A stretch of DNA of 64,000 bases from Solea solea (GCF_958295425.1 NC_081139.1:29019697-29083696); one strand, 5' to 3'; positions 32,100-44,889 are shown, counted from the stretch's first letter. The notes: a model not told the origin generated them from the letters alone. Translations and numbers: made by a program.

Positions 32100-33740
32100 T
32101 GGTGGCATCAAACAATCACCACAGATCATTATCCCTCATCTTATTTTAGAAGACAAAGCTTGAGCATTCCTTGAAACCGCCTTGTTACACATTGTGCGAT
32201 TGTGCTTTATGTCACAACGTGAAAGAGCTGTGGATGAAAGGAGGAACAAGATACCGTGTGTTTCATGCTGCTTGTGCAGGCAGGATCAAATGCCTACACA
32301 TGTCATGGAATAAAGAAGCGCACATCTTCTAAGCACAATCTTTTATGGGAGTGGTTACTACTCTGAGCGTCAGCTCTGTCAAACGAGCGGCAATATTACC
32401 TCTGGAAAACTATTCTCGGGGAGGATACAGAGCAAGAAAGGCAACGACACAAAGGCAGACGGGCAGGGAGAGAGGGTCTTGTGAAGTCAGAGAGTTAGGT
32501 GAAGTGAAACCGATGGAAGAACAGAGATGGAGAAGAAAAGACAGGGAGAGAGAGGTGATGGGAAGCGGTGCGGTCCCTGGGTTCTATTGAAGGCTACGAT
32601 TGGCCCTGGCAAAGACGGATAAGAGGCAGATAATTATCCGGCCTGCTGAAGCATGACAAGCCCCTTTTTCTTGGGAGTGTGAAGAGACCGACTGAGCGTT
32701 ACATCAAAGACTGGTCATGTCACCTCTCGACAGTCGGGGGGACCTGAAGTTTGACTTCATGATTAAAAATAAACCCTGACTGCTCAAAATGTGTCATTAA
32801 AATCAGATTATCATCTACATATAACTTATTAACTCCTATTCCCATGTGCTATTACACCTGTTAAACCTTTATAATGACTTAATAACTTACGTATTTAATC
32901 CAGCTTTCAGAAAACTCTAATAGATCCCAGTTCTAAATAAATCTCAGAACCATGTCACAACCACACATTTCTCATGTCCTGAGAGTGCTGCAGTATTCTC
33001 ATTTTCATTAAAATGATGACTGTGTGATATTTGTGCAGATCTGTGTTTTCTTCAGTCTGCAGAACATGATGTGTGTAGTTCAGGACAGTATTTCCAATAA
33101 AATGGTTGGTAAAATGTTTCCTCTACTGTGTGTTCACTCACATGTCTCACATGCAGTACATTTACCCACAACCTGAGTTTTTTTTGCCTGTTTGCTCTGG
33201 CAACGACGAGTACTTCCTGAGCACCTTCTGCCCCCACTAAGCCTATTTTGTTCTCTATACAAGTCAAAGAACAGAAACCAATCAGTGCAAGAAGTGGCTT
33301 TGCCTCGAGCCCAAAGAGGATTGTGTGGTGAGGGAGAAGAAGGAAAAGAGAGATGAACGGTGAAAGGTTGATCTGCCAGAAACTATGCCGCCAAAGAACA
33401 GATCCTGGAGATGCAATCTTTTGTGAGTTTAGACACTTTTTGAATACCTATGGGCTTGAAAGTGGGCGACTGTGGGTCAGGGAGATACTTGGTCGTCCAC
33501 TAACAACCCCTTATTATCTGCATTCCAAAGTGTCTTTGAGCAAGAAAGTTGACCACTGTGCCTTCAAAGACATGAAATACACGGTATCAATAGGTGAATG
33601 TAAAGATCTTTCAGTGGTCTGTACAAAGACACACCATGTCTTCTGAGGACTGACCTACCAGACAGGTCCAAGTTGTCAAGCTGGTAAAATTGAGTTTCAA
33701 GGTAAAGAGTTTTTGTCCAGGACAGCTTGGATGATACGTA
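32100..33740. other. Intron, nothing recognised
   Basis: Unique sequence. A 97-codon plus frame (33353-33646) has no recognised domain and no convincing splice sites. Confidence 0.4.
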
Positions 33741-33744
33741 GCAG

Positions 33745-33962
33745 TAATGATGATACATACTTTATTAATCCCCTTAGGGAAATTATTTCTCGGCATTTGA
33801 CCCATCCTAGAATTAGGAGCAGTGGGCTGCCACACTGAGTAGCGCCCGGGGAGCACGGGGGGTTGGGTACCTTGCTCATGGGTACCACAGCCCTTTAGAC
33901 CTGGTGGGGACTTGAACCGGCGACAAGCCAAGTTCCCTTTCCACTTGGCCACGGGCTGCCCC
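33745..33962 (-). mobile_element. tRNA-derived SINE, nearly complete
   Basis: On the minus strand: GGGGCAGCCC, then A box GTGGCCAAGTGG, B box GGTTCAAGTCC, a middle region with GGATGGGTCAAATGCCGAGA, and a tail TTTCCCTAAGGGGATTAATA + AAGTATGTATCATCATT. A-to-B spacing is tRNA-like. The GGGAAATT/TTAATCCC tail is shared with fish RTE-type non-LTR elements, the likely mobiliser. A few changes only, so a fairly recent insertion. Confidence 0.85.
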
Positions 33963-34184
33963 TAGTGAGTATGGAATGGATGAGGTCAGAGTCGCAGTTG
34001 GAACATCTCTGAGACTAACTTTAAATTTGTCAATGGAAAACAAATTTTCAGCCATGAATTTTGCTTCTTCCTTCAAACGATTTTGGTGTAACGACTGCCT
34101 CAAGTTGATACCCGTATCATTTTTTAACAACAATCTCTTGTAAAGCTTGTATAAATGACATTGTAGTGCTATAAACATGTCATC

Positions 34185-34462
34185 CCTGACTCAGAACTGT
34201 CCTGTCTAAACTTATCTCCTCTTTCCCCCATTTTTCCTTTCACCTCAACCTGTCTAGGCACATTACCGCACATCTTTGAGTCTGGTTCTGTCAGAGATTT
34301 CTTCTGTGTTTTTTTTTCTCTCACCACTGATGCCAGTAGTGTTTGATCATTGTGTGAATTGTTGGTTTTCTCTGCTCTCGATGACGTTGTCTGTATACAG
34401 AGCCTTGAGATAATGTATGTTGTGATTCGCCGTTATACAAATCGAATTGAATCGAACCAAAC
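34185..34462 (+). mobile_element. 3' tail of fish non-LTR retroposon
   Basis: Ends in GAGCCTTGAGATAATGTATG, TTGTGATTCGCCGTTATACA and a short AATTGAATCGAA repeat, the hallmark 3' end of a common fish LINE/SINE-type element. Upstream sequence lacks reverse transcriptase, so this is a 5'-truncated copy. Confidence 0.65.
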
Positions 34463-34887
34463 CCACATGGAATCTGCAGTATGAGCCACTTGGCATTGAC
34501 AGTCCGAAGATTCTATGCCTTGAAATGATGCGAGTGGCACAAATAATAGACATTTATCAAAGATGGTCTGAAATTGTGAGCAAACACAAAGGTAGAGTAT
34601 GTTCCCTGACCTCTTTTTTTCTTGGATATTTAAAGAGAAAAACAATCAATCTCCATTTTTGTTTTTGCTGCAGAATACACAATCACACAATGTTCTTGTG
34701 TTCCCGAGAATCGTGAGCAATTACATTTTTTTTTATAGAAAATGCAATATACTGTGCATCACATCATCATGTGGATATAAAACAATCTATATGGGGATTT
34801 GAGTAATTAATTTTTCTATTATCCAAAGCCATAAACCAAATATAAAACTTGCAAAGACATGAAGATATGGATGTGAAGACGGAGCAA

Positions 34888-34990
34888 ATGTAAATGGTTT
34901 ATACAGCACTTTTCTGTGTCGACCACTCAGCGTTTTACACTTCATTCATTCACACACAGCTGCCAGGAAGACGTAACCTTTGTGGCTCTG
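34888..34990 (-). mobile_element. SINE tail fragment
   Basis: GTAAATGGTTTATACAGCAC, TTTTCTGTGTCGACCACTCA and CATTCATTCACACACA are the reverse complement of the tail of the SINE at 12250. Truncated. Confidence 0.6.
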
Positions 34991-34999
34991 ACTGCACTT

Positions 35000-36280
35000 T
35001 TATCATTCCTACACACAGTAAGTAAGTAAGAATCTGTGTGTGAACTTGTTAGCACTTCAGGTTTCAATTTTCCTTCCTCCTATGAACAATCGTGCTGCGA
35101 GCGCATCTCAAGCTTGACGGTGAACGCTTCCTGCTGGCACGGCTCAGCGTGGGTGAACAGAGCTGTTTGGAAACTTGGATCACTATCATCCTGGATGAAG
35201 TTGAGGACTGGTGTGGGGAGGCCGAGAGAGGCTCCACACAGTCAGTGTTAGTGGGTACCAGACATCCACATTATACTCAAGATCCATGGCAGAGAATGAC
35301 AACACAATAAGTTTATAAATAGTGCGATATCCATAAGCAAAACTCCAGTCATCATTTACATTATTCTTAATTTTAAAGAGTTTTGAGAATTCTAGATTTA
35401 AAATTTTAGAATTTTAAAATGTTTATAATTTATACTGAATATGTTTGTGGTTTATCTTAACATCATATACTTCTGTCTTTTAGTGTCTGACCAGATCTAT
35501 TTGTACAAATTTGTGTTTTTTAAATGCACTCGACCTGAATCTGACTTTAAATGCCAGCTCCAAAAACAGTACACTTTGCTGCTGCACCTCATGTCTCCTT
35601 CCCTTTATCATGGAGCTGGAGACAAAGTGTACTCCATTCTGTCTCGTACATTAAACCCAGGAGTACAGGTGTGCGGTTTAAGAACGGTTATTAAATTCCA
35701 ACTCATACTGTAAGAGGAAAAAATGTCCACAGTTTAAAGCCAAAGCTCACAGTAAGGTAAGGTCAGATCATTGTGTAAAAAACAGCCCGTCCTGACTGCA
35801 GACATTTGTCACGATAAAGATCAGTTTATTACTCTCTCAGGCAACGTGCAACACTGCTAACAAGGCAGAGGCATGCTAAAGCATTCATTTGTGATAGGAT
35901 TTGAGTATCAGAGTATCTTAACTCTGAGGATCTGAACACATGTGAACTTGTTAGGCAGAAAATCTGCATCGTATCGGCTTCATCGTATCGGCTTTTTATC
36001 CACACAGAAGCAGCCATGAAGTGCTATTTTTGTGTATACAACTCATTTTGCAGTTGCTATCTTTGTCGTCATCGTCTTGTGTTTGGAGTTTCTTCACCGT
36101 TTAAGCTCATGCTCCACTTTGTCTTCTTCGTTTTTGGTTAAACTACCAATGACAGTAGTTTATTATTAATGTTTATAGTAGAATTTGATTTGTGTCAATG
36201 TTTTCAAACAACACACAAAGCAAATAAATGATCCACTTAATCATTCAAAAATATTCTATTTTCCTTTTTGCAAAAGAGCA
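35000..36280. other. Intron, nothing recognised
   Basis: Unique, mostly AT-rich; frames up to 90 codons without domains. Confidence 0.4.
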
Positions 36281-36283
36281 AAT

Positions 36284-36460
36284 CAGGGAGCGCAAAGAAC
36301 AAGTGAGGGAGCGCAAAGAAAATGTGAGGGAGCGCAAAGAAAAAGTGAGGGAGCACAAAGAAAAAGTGAGGGAGTGCAAACAACAAGTGAGGGAGCGCAA
36401 AGAAAAAGTGAGGGAGCGCAAACAAGTGAGGGAGTGCAAACAACAAGTGAGGGAGTCTGT
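36284..36460 (+). repeat. 21-bp minisatellite encoding an open heptad
   Basis: About eight to nine units of GTGAGGGAGCGCAAAGAAAA + A (21 bp), some with CAACAA. Read in frame it gives VRERKEK heptads inside an 82-codon plus frame (36228-36476), which would form a charged coiled coil. No splice sites or homologue recognised, so I annotate it as a minisatellite. Confidence 0.85.
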
Positions 36461-36479
36461 GGACAGCATGGAGTAAGCT

Positions 36480-37225
36480 GACTACTTTAACTGTTGCTAA
36501 ACTGACTGCTAGCATAAATGACAACAACTATAATAAGTGTTGATGTTGTGTAGCCATGGTTCAGATGCTCTGTTTGTTGTTGGCTAAAGTGTCAGAAATT
36601 CATCCAAGTGTCAGGTGGCTCTTAGGGAGCAGATAATTGGTCTGTTTGGCTCAAAAAGTGGCTGAAAGACGGATAAGTTATATATGTATATGACCAATTT
36701 CACTTTGTGTGAAAGGCCTGTGGAGACACGCAGACAATGGTGGCTGCTGCAGGGGCTGCTCACGACACTCCGTCACGAAAGAATTTCAAGAGCACTTAAG
36801 GGAAAGTTCTGAAGAAATAAACGCTGCCGTACAGAATATATGTGTTTCAAGCCATTAACTACCTGGCCCATTAACCGTGGGCTGTAAAAACTGTGAAGCG
36901 TTTAAAGTGTAAAATGAAAACTTATATCAAGGGCTTAGATTCTGTTCCAGACAGTGGGTGCAGACTGAGGTCTGCGATGTTAGAATAATATATTATGATG
37001 GTACTTATTATTGTGCTTTCATATCATGGCAGTCAAACATAAAATGCAAAGTCAGTGAAAACTGCTGTACTTTTAAAAAACGCATCATACTTACCTTAAA
37101 TCACACCAGCTGAATTATGTATTTGCAATCCTCGTTGTCCTTTACTGCCGTCATATTATAGATCGATAAGCAGACAATTACACTTGTTTTAGCAGGAACA
37201 CTCAAAGTAAACATTACACACCTTA
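36480..37225. other. Intron, nothing recognised
   Basis: Unique sequence; no supported feature. Confidence 0.4.
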
Positions 37226-37227
37226 AT

Positions 37228-37490
37228 TATTGAATGGTAAATGGTCTTTTAGTGACCATTCAAAGCTGCTTTACGCGACAGTTTTGCCATTCTGTCACCC
37301 ATTCACTCACACATTCATACAGTGCAGCACTTTTTCCACCACTCGCATTCAAACACTGCTGGTAAAGCCCATCAGGAACAACTTGAGGGGGGAAGTGTCT
37401 TTCCCAGGGACACATCTGCAGTCGGGGATCAAACCCACGACCTTCTGGTTGAAAGACGACCTGCTATTCTCCTGATTGACTGCCATAAAA
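37228..37490 (-). mobile_element. tRNA-derived SINE
   Basis: Minus-strand copy of the SINE at 12250: B box as GGGATCAAACCCAC on plus strand, GAAAGACGACCTGCTATTCT before the A box, CACCCATTCACTCACACATT in the middle and GAATGGTAAATGGTC at the tail. Nearly full length. Confidence 0.75.
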
Positions 37491-37837
37491 TCTCTCTATG
37501 TACTTTATCTGTAGTTTACCGTTCACTTGTGAGTAACTGCACCTGCTCCTACACTAATGTCTTTGGTTTGCTAGCTAGCTGAGATGTCTTCTCCTCGCAC
37601 TGAAAACGTGTGTCATCGCGATGTAAAAACACACAGTGAAGAAGAACTGAAAGAAGATCAGACTCCTGCTGTGAGGCTGCAGTACCACTGATGGAGAAAG
37701 AGGGAGACAGAGAGCAGGACTTTTGACAGTACGTCGTTAGAACCACAAAAAACGATACCGATATATTTTTTGCTAAATTTAACGTGATTTGAAACCTTTT
37801 TTTTTTTACACACTTTTTGAAAGAACATTGAACATTC

Positions 37838-38168
37838 ATTCATTCATTCATTCATCATCTACCGCTTTTCCTCCACATGAAGGTCGCGGGGCTGCTGGTG
37901 CCAATCCCATGCTGACATGGGGCGAAAGGCGAGGAACACACTGGACAAGTCGCCAGTCCATGGCAGGGCCAGCGTATAGAATAAAACTATCACTCACTTA
38001 CATCTATGGTCGACTTAGAGTGTCCAGTGAATGTTTGTGGACATGTGGGAGGAAACCAGAGAAAACCCACGCACACACGGGGAGATCAAACAACCTCCAA
38101 GGCCCAGACCTTGATGTGAACCTTCAAGCTGTGAGGCAACAGTGTTAGCCACGTGCGCCTCTGTGTGG
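37838..38168 (-). mobile_element. Dispersed SINE-like repeat, nearly complete
   Basis: About 330 bp. On the minus strand it begins GGCTAACACTGTTGCCTCAC, continues with CCCCGTGTGTGCGTGGG, TTTCCTCCCACATGTCCAC and GCCATGGACTGGCGACTTG, and ends GTGGAGGAAAAGCGGTAGAT followed by (GAAT)n. This is the reference copy for fragments at 11590, 26725, 29262, 48740, 52118 and 55008. It is one of the commonest interspersed repeats of teleosts; the tail suggests L2-type retrotransposition. Confidence 0.8.
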
Positions 38169-38169
38169 C

Positions 38170-38569
38170 CTCCACATTGAACAATACATGAGAAAAAGAA
38201 AGAACAGCGCGGATACACAACACAACAGAGAGACGTCATGCATGACGCCGCGCAGTCAACAGAGACACAGACCGCTGCGGCGAGCAGGGAGCTTTGTCAG
38301 ATAACAGCGAGGGATGTACAGCTTGACTCGTGCTGCTCACCTCAGGGTTTCAGAACGCTCCCGAACACCATCACACGTGCACTTCCTCTACGTGCACGCG
38401 CACACATATACAAACCACTTTGCTGTGAATGGGACTCAACAATTGGAGCCAGTGTAGGGCAGGAATATTATTCATCCCCAGAGGGTGTCGTGTCACTGCT
38501 GACAAGCAGACATAAATATTCCTCAACCCTTTCACCAAGGGTTAATGGCTGTCCATCACGCAGCAATGA

Positions 38570-38570
<1 letters not shown>
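38170..38570. other. Intron, nothing recognised
   Basis: Unique CpG-bearing sequence; the 156-codon plus frame 38238-38708 runs into a microsatellite and has no domain. Confidence 0.4.

Positions 38571-38607
<37 letters not shown>
38571..38607. repeat. (CA)n microsatellite
   Basis: Uninterrupted CA tract. Confidence 0.95.
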
Positions 38608-38609
<2 letters not shown>

Positions 38610-38684
38610 GCAGCATGTGCCTGGCATATGGACACGCACAGTATGGCTGCTTTCACTGCACTAGCAAGGTCATTTATGGAGATT

Positions 38685-38701
38685 GGGGGGGGGGGGCGGG
38701 G
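38685..38701 (+). repeat. Poly(G) tract
   Basis: Twelve G residues, C, then GGGG. A possible G-quadruplex, also a site where assembly errors are common. Confidence 0.85.
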
Positions 38702-39109
38702 ACCTTAAGGGACATGAATGAAGCCATGTGAAGCCACGTCCCGCTCGAGCGTGTGTGCACGGACACAGAAATATGAACAAAAATCATAAATACATACAAG
38801 AGCAGGGGCTGAAGGGTTTAGGACACAACGTTAATCCTTCTCCAGTCTGTCAGTGTCAGTGTCCTCAGTCTAACATTTTAACCGCTCTTATATTAACACA
38901 AAACCCTTTATAAACTAGCACGCTCTATAAGAAGTTCAGTTTGTGCTCTCTGTGCGCGGTTCCAACATTTGGGCTGCATGCACAGCCTGTGCATGGAAGT
39001 ATACCAGGGCCTTTACAGTGAGCGTCCATGGCTGCTGTCCACAATGTCACGCATAAAACAACATCGCGGCAATTTCACGCAGCCGTACTATGTGACCCTG
39101 CTTACAATG

Positions 39110-39185
39110 AGGAGGTACTGTGATGTAATGGAAAACGACGTGTCTGATACCCAAAGCAGAGCCAAGCCGAGTCAAACCGAGCAGT
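39110..39185. repeat. MITE-like fragment
   Basis: TAATGGAAAACGACG and GCCAAGCCGAGTCAAACCGA resemble the GAGTCGAGTCGAG ends of a small non-autonomous fish element. Related words lie near 11690 and 45236. Confidence 0.35.
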
Positions 39186-39189
39186 GCTA

Positions 39190-40350
39190 GAATTGTGCCA
39201 CTGTCTCCAGGCCACGCATCATAGCAGGTCTCACTAACGTCCGGTAAACCTTCCCTTTCGCTGCTATCCTTCTGACACATATAATATAGAGACACCAACA
39301 TCAGTGAGGATCTCAGCTGGCTTTGGCCACACTGATGTCATCACAACGACAGCGAGACAGCATCTCTTCTTCCTGCGGCGACTGAGGACGTTCGGCGTGG
39401 ACACCGGGACACTCCCAAACTTCTACAGATGTACCACTGAGAGAATCCAGGCTGGGAACATCATCTCCATTTACTCCACAGTTTACAGATTTACATAAAC
39501 ATGTCTTTCCAAGTCAGACTCCGGGTCGATGTGAAAAGTTGACTTTGGCTCTCGCCGCTGTGCTCAGAGCAAAAAAAGATCGTTTTAAACAGAGGAAATG
39601 CATAATAGTCAGAGAATGGCATACATAATCACCGCAGAGACTGGTTACAACAATCCAGCAGCTGAATATATGAGAGCCAACATTCCCTGCTTTGTTCCTA
39701 ATGCTGCATGGCCAATAAAAATTAATTTATTCTAATGTATGCACACAGAAGGTCAATTATCCAAATGATTCTGGTTCGGATTGCACCTGATCTTGGAAAC
39801 CAATGAGCCATCGAAAGGGCAGATGGGTGTGCTTTGCAAGGCAAATCATCGCCCCCCCCCCTCCCACCAACCCTCGTCTTTTGTCACCTCCCCACCATTT
39901 GCATGTCTGAATGTGCAGGCCACACGCTCACCTTTGGTGAAGTGCATCCCACTAATGGACAAACAACTTAGCATTTAACTTGTTTAGAAAGAAGCCGAGC
40001 CGCGGAACAAGACAGCGTAGGTGTGACTATAGACGAGCGGCCCTCTGAAAACAATAAACAAGGTGTTTACAAGGTGATACAGGTGAAGAGACTGTGAACG
40101 ACTGAAACATTTAAAAAAAAATGAATAGCCATTTTCATGTAAACATGCAAAACCTCTTGTCATGTGTTCCCACTAATAGCATTTAAAGGGTAAATAAACC
40201 CCACACAATGCTTGCTTGTGGTCACAATCCGTCCTCAATGCTTCTCGAGTGTATTTACACTTGTACTTACTTAAGTGGTCAGGCACTATCCGATCGCAAT
40301 CCAATCACAGAAAACTTAATATAATGCCAAGTGTAAAGGGGTCCATAGAG
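39190..40350. other. Intron, mostly unique
   Basis: 39595-39780 is a unique block with AATAAAAATTAATTTATTC and CAATTATCCAAATGATTC, possibly regulatory. The rest holds nothing I can name. Confidence 0.3.
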
Positions 40351-40354
40351 ACAC

Positions 40355-40500
40355 CTACAGTGTTTAGAAAAGGGGGAGGAGTCTGGGACAACTACCTTGA
40401 CGCTGGGTGGACAGTAGGATGACGAAAGTGTGTACAAGTGACACAAGTTTGGACTATGAAAGCCACTGGAAACATTTGAATTCAACAGCTACACTCATTT
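40355..40500 (+). repeat. Dispersed repeat, relative of 57668-57790
   Basis: CAGTGTTTAGAAAAGGGGGA, GGAGTCTGGGACAACTACC and GACGAAAGTGTGTAC correspond in order to CCAGTGTTTATAAAACAGGG, GGAGTCTTGGACAACAAGCC and GACAAAGGCGTGTAC at 57668-57790. Non-coding. Confidence 0.7.
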
Positions 40501-41830
40501 TTTATCATAACATGAATAATTCCATTACTTTACAGTAAACTGTGAAGAGTTGCATCGAGTTGAACAACAACATGACACCGGTTTACACCTAAAAAAAAGT
40601 GGTTATGGGGTTTTCTGACTGAGTGTTCACACGGCTTCTCCACTCTCTACCATCTCAACTCTCACTTCCACTCACAGTCACTGGCATATGTGCAATTTAC
40701 ACCTTAAAACCTATTAAGGGAGTCTCATCTTGCAGAAACACAGCTTCACCTTCATTTTCACAGAGCATATGTAAATGAACAGTAGAGAGGGATTTCTACA
40801 GAAGCTGTGAAGAAGAAGAGCAACAGCTACAACTCGTGCAAGAACAAGCATGTGATAATTGTCTGCTGCTCCTTTCACAATATGGAATCAGTCATGTGTG
40901 CAAACACTCAGTATGTTACAGAACCCAGGCCACTCCTAGGTGTACCGTGGCCCAGATACAGGACCCAGACACTGTCCTATCCACACCTGAACACATGTAT
41001 CTTAACTGGTGCAGCTTTTCCAGATTTACACCACTTGAAATCAAGGAAATACACTGTAAATTACCATGTGGCAATTATTTCACCCAACCTGGCAACACAT
41101 GGACGCGTTAGGGTGTAATTTCCTTCCACAACAACTCAAAATAAATCACAACGGTTGGATTCCGTAGGTAATTATCAGTGGTGAGAGATCAACAAGTGTA
41201 AACAAAGAAGAGCTGATTAACGGTGAGTCTGGAATGTCACATATGTGCTGTTGTATTTACACTTCATGACGAAAAGAGCGCTCGAAAATGATCAACTCTA
41301 TGACTAGTTTGTCAAGAACCAGCTGTTCATCACGGATCGACTGACGTGATTTTCTCCTCGTACTTGGCTGCAGCAGCACGTGTATAAAAACCAGGGGTGG
41401 AAGCTCAGCTTCAGCTGATCTATATGAGACTAAATAGGTTTCTTTCACTGCAGTGAGTCACTTCCAGGGAAGCTCAGCTTCTCTGATCATGGACTGTTTG
41501 ATCATGATTGACGATATAGCCCATTTACATTTGTACATGTACACTCGTTTCAGTTTTACACGATTACAAAGTTTCCTTGCTCTTCATTTATATCAACGTA
41601 GGTTTGGGTGGGTAAATAAAGGCTCACAACCACCTGCGTGACATTTGGGTTTGGACAGAAAAATGTGGCGGGAACCAAAAGGCAAAGAGAATGTAATAAG
41701 AGAAGAAAAGAGAGCGTTATATATTTTCTTTTGCAACTGGATGTTTAGCCTGAGAGGTAATTCAGTCCGGAATAACTTCAATGAGTAGTAATTCTGATGA
41801 ATGGGAGGCGAACCTTTGCCAGCACCGCGT
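40501..41830. other. Intron, nothing recognised
   Basis: The overlapping plus frames at 40807-41118 have no domain; no repeat family identified. Confidence 0.4.
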
Positions 41831-42330
41831 CAGCCTCTATGTATAGAAAGCCTATTTACAAATCCAATCATTTGTTTTTCCCTCCTCGTCAATGACCGAA
41901 TGTCAATTACTGTTTTTGCAACACCGTTCAGCTCGGGCTAAATGAGTCATTTTCACATTGATAGACGAGGCACGTTTTGCACATCCCACTCCAGACCAGA
42001 CCTCTCTTCACCTCATGGTTACACTGAGGACTGGAAATAATATGAACTAAACTGCTAAATAGCAGGAAAACAGATGGGCACAATCAGGGTTTCATTAGTA
42101 GAGTTTCTTTGCTGCTGCATCTGGAGCCGTAACAGGATATTTATCCCCAAGTCCCGCCCAATAAAGCAGTGGCCCGCTCACGTATGCAAATACAAAGGAT
42201 ATTTCAGTTCGTCTTTCAGGGGAAAGGGAGTTGACCATTGGCTTCAAGACTGACATTTTGCTCCACAGACTTCTGAAGGAGCTCTGGAGAACAGAACAGC
42301 ATATAAATGAGCCATTAAGGGTTTGCTAAG
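41830..42330. promoter_or_regulatory. Candidate regulatory block with POU/HMG and AP-1 words
   Basis: Contains AAATGAGTCATTTT (AP-1-like, about 41940) and ATGCAAAT at 42184-42191 directly followed by ACAAAGG at 42192-42198 (octamer next to an HMG-box word). The block is unique and repeat-free. Motif-based inference. Confidence 0.25.
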
Positions 42331-43767
42331 GTATTAGCGGGATCAGAGAAACCAATAAAAGCCTCAGGAGGGAAAAAGAAGAGGCCGAGTGGACTCCAGA
42401 TCGATGGAGGTCTCGTCCAGGGGGCGCGCTCCGTGTCAGGAGAGGTGTATGAGGCGGACAAATAACGCAACCTTTGAACTGCAGATGTCCACCGAGGCTA
42501 TTACACTAATGAAGACCCAAGACTTTCTGTATTCTGTACCTTTTGTGATTCCTTCAGGTACATCTGAGAACTGTTTCTGATCAGACCAGCAACTGCCATG
42601 GTTGGAGCAACATGTTGTTTGCTTAGTTTCCCCAAAAAGTATCAGACTAAACTAAAATGAAGCCTCGTTTTGCAGAATTAAAGAGAACCAGCAGCGTCTC
42701 AGATAGAAACTCCACAGCCTTGACTATCTAACACTAGCAATTTCAGTCCAACACACGGAATAAGACTCATGTTTTTGGCTTTTCTCTTCTATTGTCTCAA
42801 AATAAGGTCACATGATCCCTGGATCCCTCACTCATGTCACATGGCCTTGGTGTTTGTTTTGTTTATCTTTTACCGATATCTGATCCAGTGACTTTGACCA
42901 GTACTGGATCAATAGTGAAAATGAATATTGTATCAGTTTATACCTAATTATAACATGAGTGAACCCTGGGTCAAGACTCACACATGGGTCATGGGAGATT
43001 TTTGTAGTTAGGTTAGTTAAGATTTACGTGTTTATGTGTAAATAACAAGGATTAATATCAAAATTTCCAATTCAAAAATGCTATTTGCTACACCATGCTT
43101 AAATTTTCTCATGTCATGTTATTATTATTATTATTATAATAATATTACAATATTACCTCAACAATTTGGTTGTTTTTTTAATCAAGAGGGCAAACGCAAG
43201 CTCATTATTTTTAAAGAAAACATTCTTAACTAACTGATGAATTATTAACTCCCAGCCTCTTAGTGACCATCCATCATGACAAAGTAAAAGCCAAAGAAAA
43301 GCATGAAAATCTCAATCAATAAATACTTCTAGCAGGGCACTGGAACCACAGCGCTCTGTCAAAAATGAAGCGGGACGTGTGAGTTACGGACATCAGAGGT
43401 TATTCAACGCCGGTTAGTGAACTGGCCTCATGTGCTGTATCGTCTGAGTAACATTCTAAGTGAGTGGATGTGAGGTTGGGGGAGGGAGCCACATCTCATT
43501 CATTCTGCCACCAGCTGTATAAAACTACACTTAATTCATTTTTTCTCCACTCCATAAACCCCCACCCCCACACCTGTAAAACCACCGGTGTGTTCTCCAC
43601 TTCTGTCGTCACTGAACCAGTGAGAGCGAGGAACCACGCTCACGCCTCCCCCCACCTCCTCAAATAAACTCTTTCAGTTGCTTAAAAATGAACAGGGAAT
43701 ACTCCCATTTTACCACTCTATCAACCCACTGTCCTGTACACCAGTCAACCACAACGCCTCACACTCG

Positions 43768-43770
<3 letters not shown>
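42331..43770. other. Intron, nothing recognised
   Basis: Unique sequence with a short (ATT)n at about 43122-43145. Confidence 0.4.

Positions 43771-43841
<71 letters not shown>
43771..43841. repeat. (GT)n microsatellite, 71 bp
   Basis: Longest uninterrupted GT tract in the window. Confidence 0.97.
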
Positions 43842-43842
<1 letters not shown>

Positions 43843-44690
43843 CAGAAAGTAAATGGAAGTCTTCTTGGGCAAGATGAGCTCCAGTGATTACAGGCTGAGA
43901 CAGTTTTCTAATTATTCTGTCAAACATCAATCCTGTGGGCTGATGCAGGCCGTCCTGTGGCCTGATGGACAGTGTAATCACTGCTAGACCACCACGCACC
44001 CACCCACCAGCGCACCCCCGCCTCCCCCCCACTCCTCCGCCCATTTCACTGCTCTTCCCCACCCACACTCACTCCTCACCCACTGGACTCTCATTTTCCT
44101 TTTTCTTTATCACTCGTTTCAGCGCGGCTCTCTCACTCGCTCCTTCTCTGTCAGCGCTCTCCCACTCGTCTCCTTACCCCTACACCGTACTTATGACATA
44201 TTCAGGCTTCCTACAACTGCTGAGGAAACACACATTCTGGATCTGAAAGAAAGATGCTGTAGAACTGTTGAATAATACAGAGTAAGGGAATCTTTAAAGA
44301 CAGTAAAGACATGGATAGAAGGAGCAAATTCAGGCCAAGCTGCTGTGGACTTATGTTGGGTTCCAGCTGCTAATAATGGCGAGCCAATGTCTTCTCAACT
44401 AGAACGGGGTCGACGTCAAATCCCCGTTACATGTAACATCACCTTCCTGTGACCACATACAAACATTTGGACACTATTTTTTGTGTCCAAAATCTGCCAC
44501 TGTAATGTTTTCAACTGTTGTAAATGCTGGAGGTCGCCAGGTTACATATTTGACATAATCTCACCTTTAAATAATGGACAAGATTCCGGGTTAGCTGAGA
44601 CAGTTTCTCATGTCTCAGTCCACAACAAGACCAATAAACACAATGGTAATTAAACAACATGGCGGCCTTCCCTTTTTTTTAACCTACCGA
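43842..44690. other. Intron, nothing recognised
   Basis: C-rich patch at 43985-44060, then unique sequence; AACATGGCGGCC at 44658 resembles a YY1 site. Confidence 0.35.
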
Positions 44691-44697
44691 CCGAACG

Positions 44698-44885
44698 AAC
44701 GCGTGTACAGAAGTTTCGTTCATGTGCGTTAAACCCGACACCAGATGACTTCATAGATGACCATCCATTTTTAGCCCCTCCCACTTCCAATTTTCCTTCA
44801 CACGTACATTTTCACCAGGATTGATGCCGTCGCAGAACTCCGGGAGTTTGTGAGTTTTGGGGTATGTTCAGGTCCTCGAAAACAC
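44698..44885 (-). repeat. Dispersed repeat, inverted relative of 26990-27172
   Basis: TTTTTAGCCCCTCCCACTTC, GTGAGTTTTGGGGTAT and CCCGACACCAGATGACTT are reverse complements of words in the copy 17.6 kb to the left. Confidence 0.75.
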
Positions 44886-44889
44886 GAGT

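Noticed and set aside
31030..32163. 377-codon and 335-codon overlapping plus frames
   Set aside because: Both are produced by a 24-bp tandem repeat, a multiple of three without stops; no domain and no splice context.
33895..33960. A possible tRNA gene (B box GGTTCAAGTCC)
   Set aside because: No paired acceptor stem or anticodon arm; the boxes belong to a SINE with a retroposon tail.
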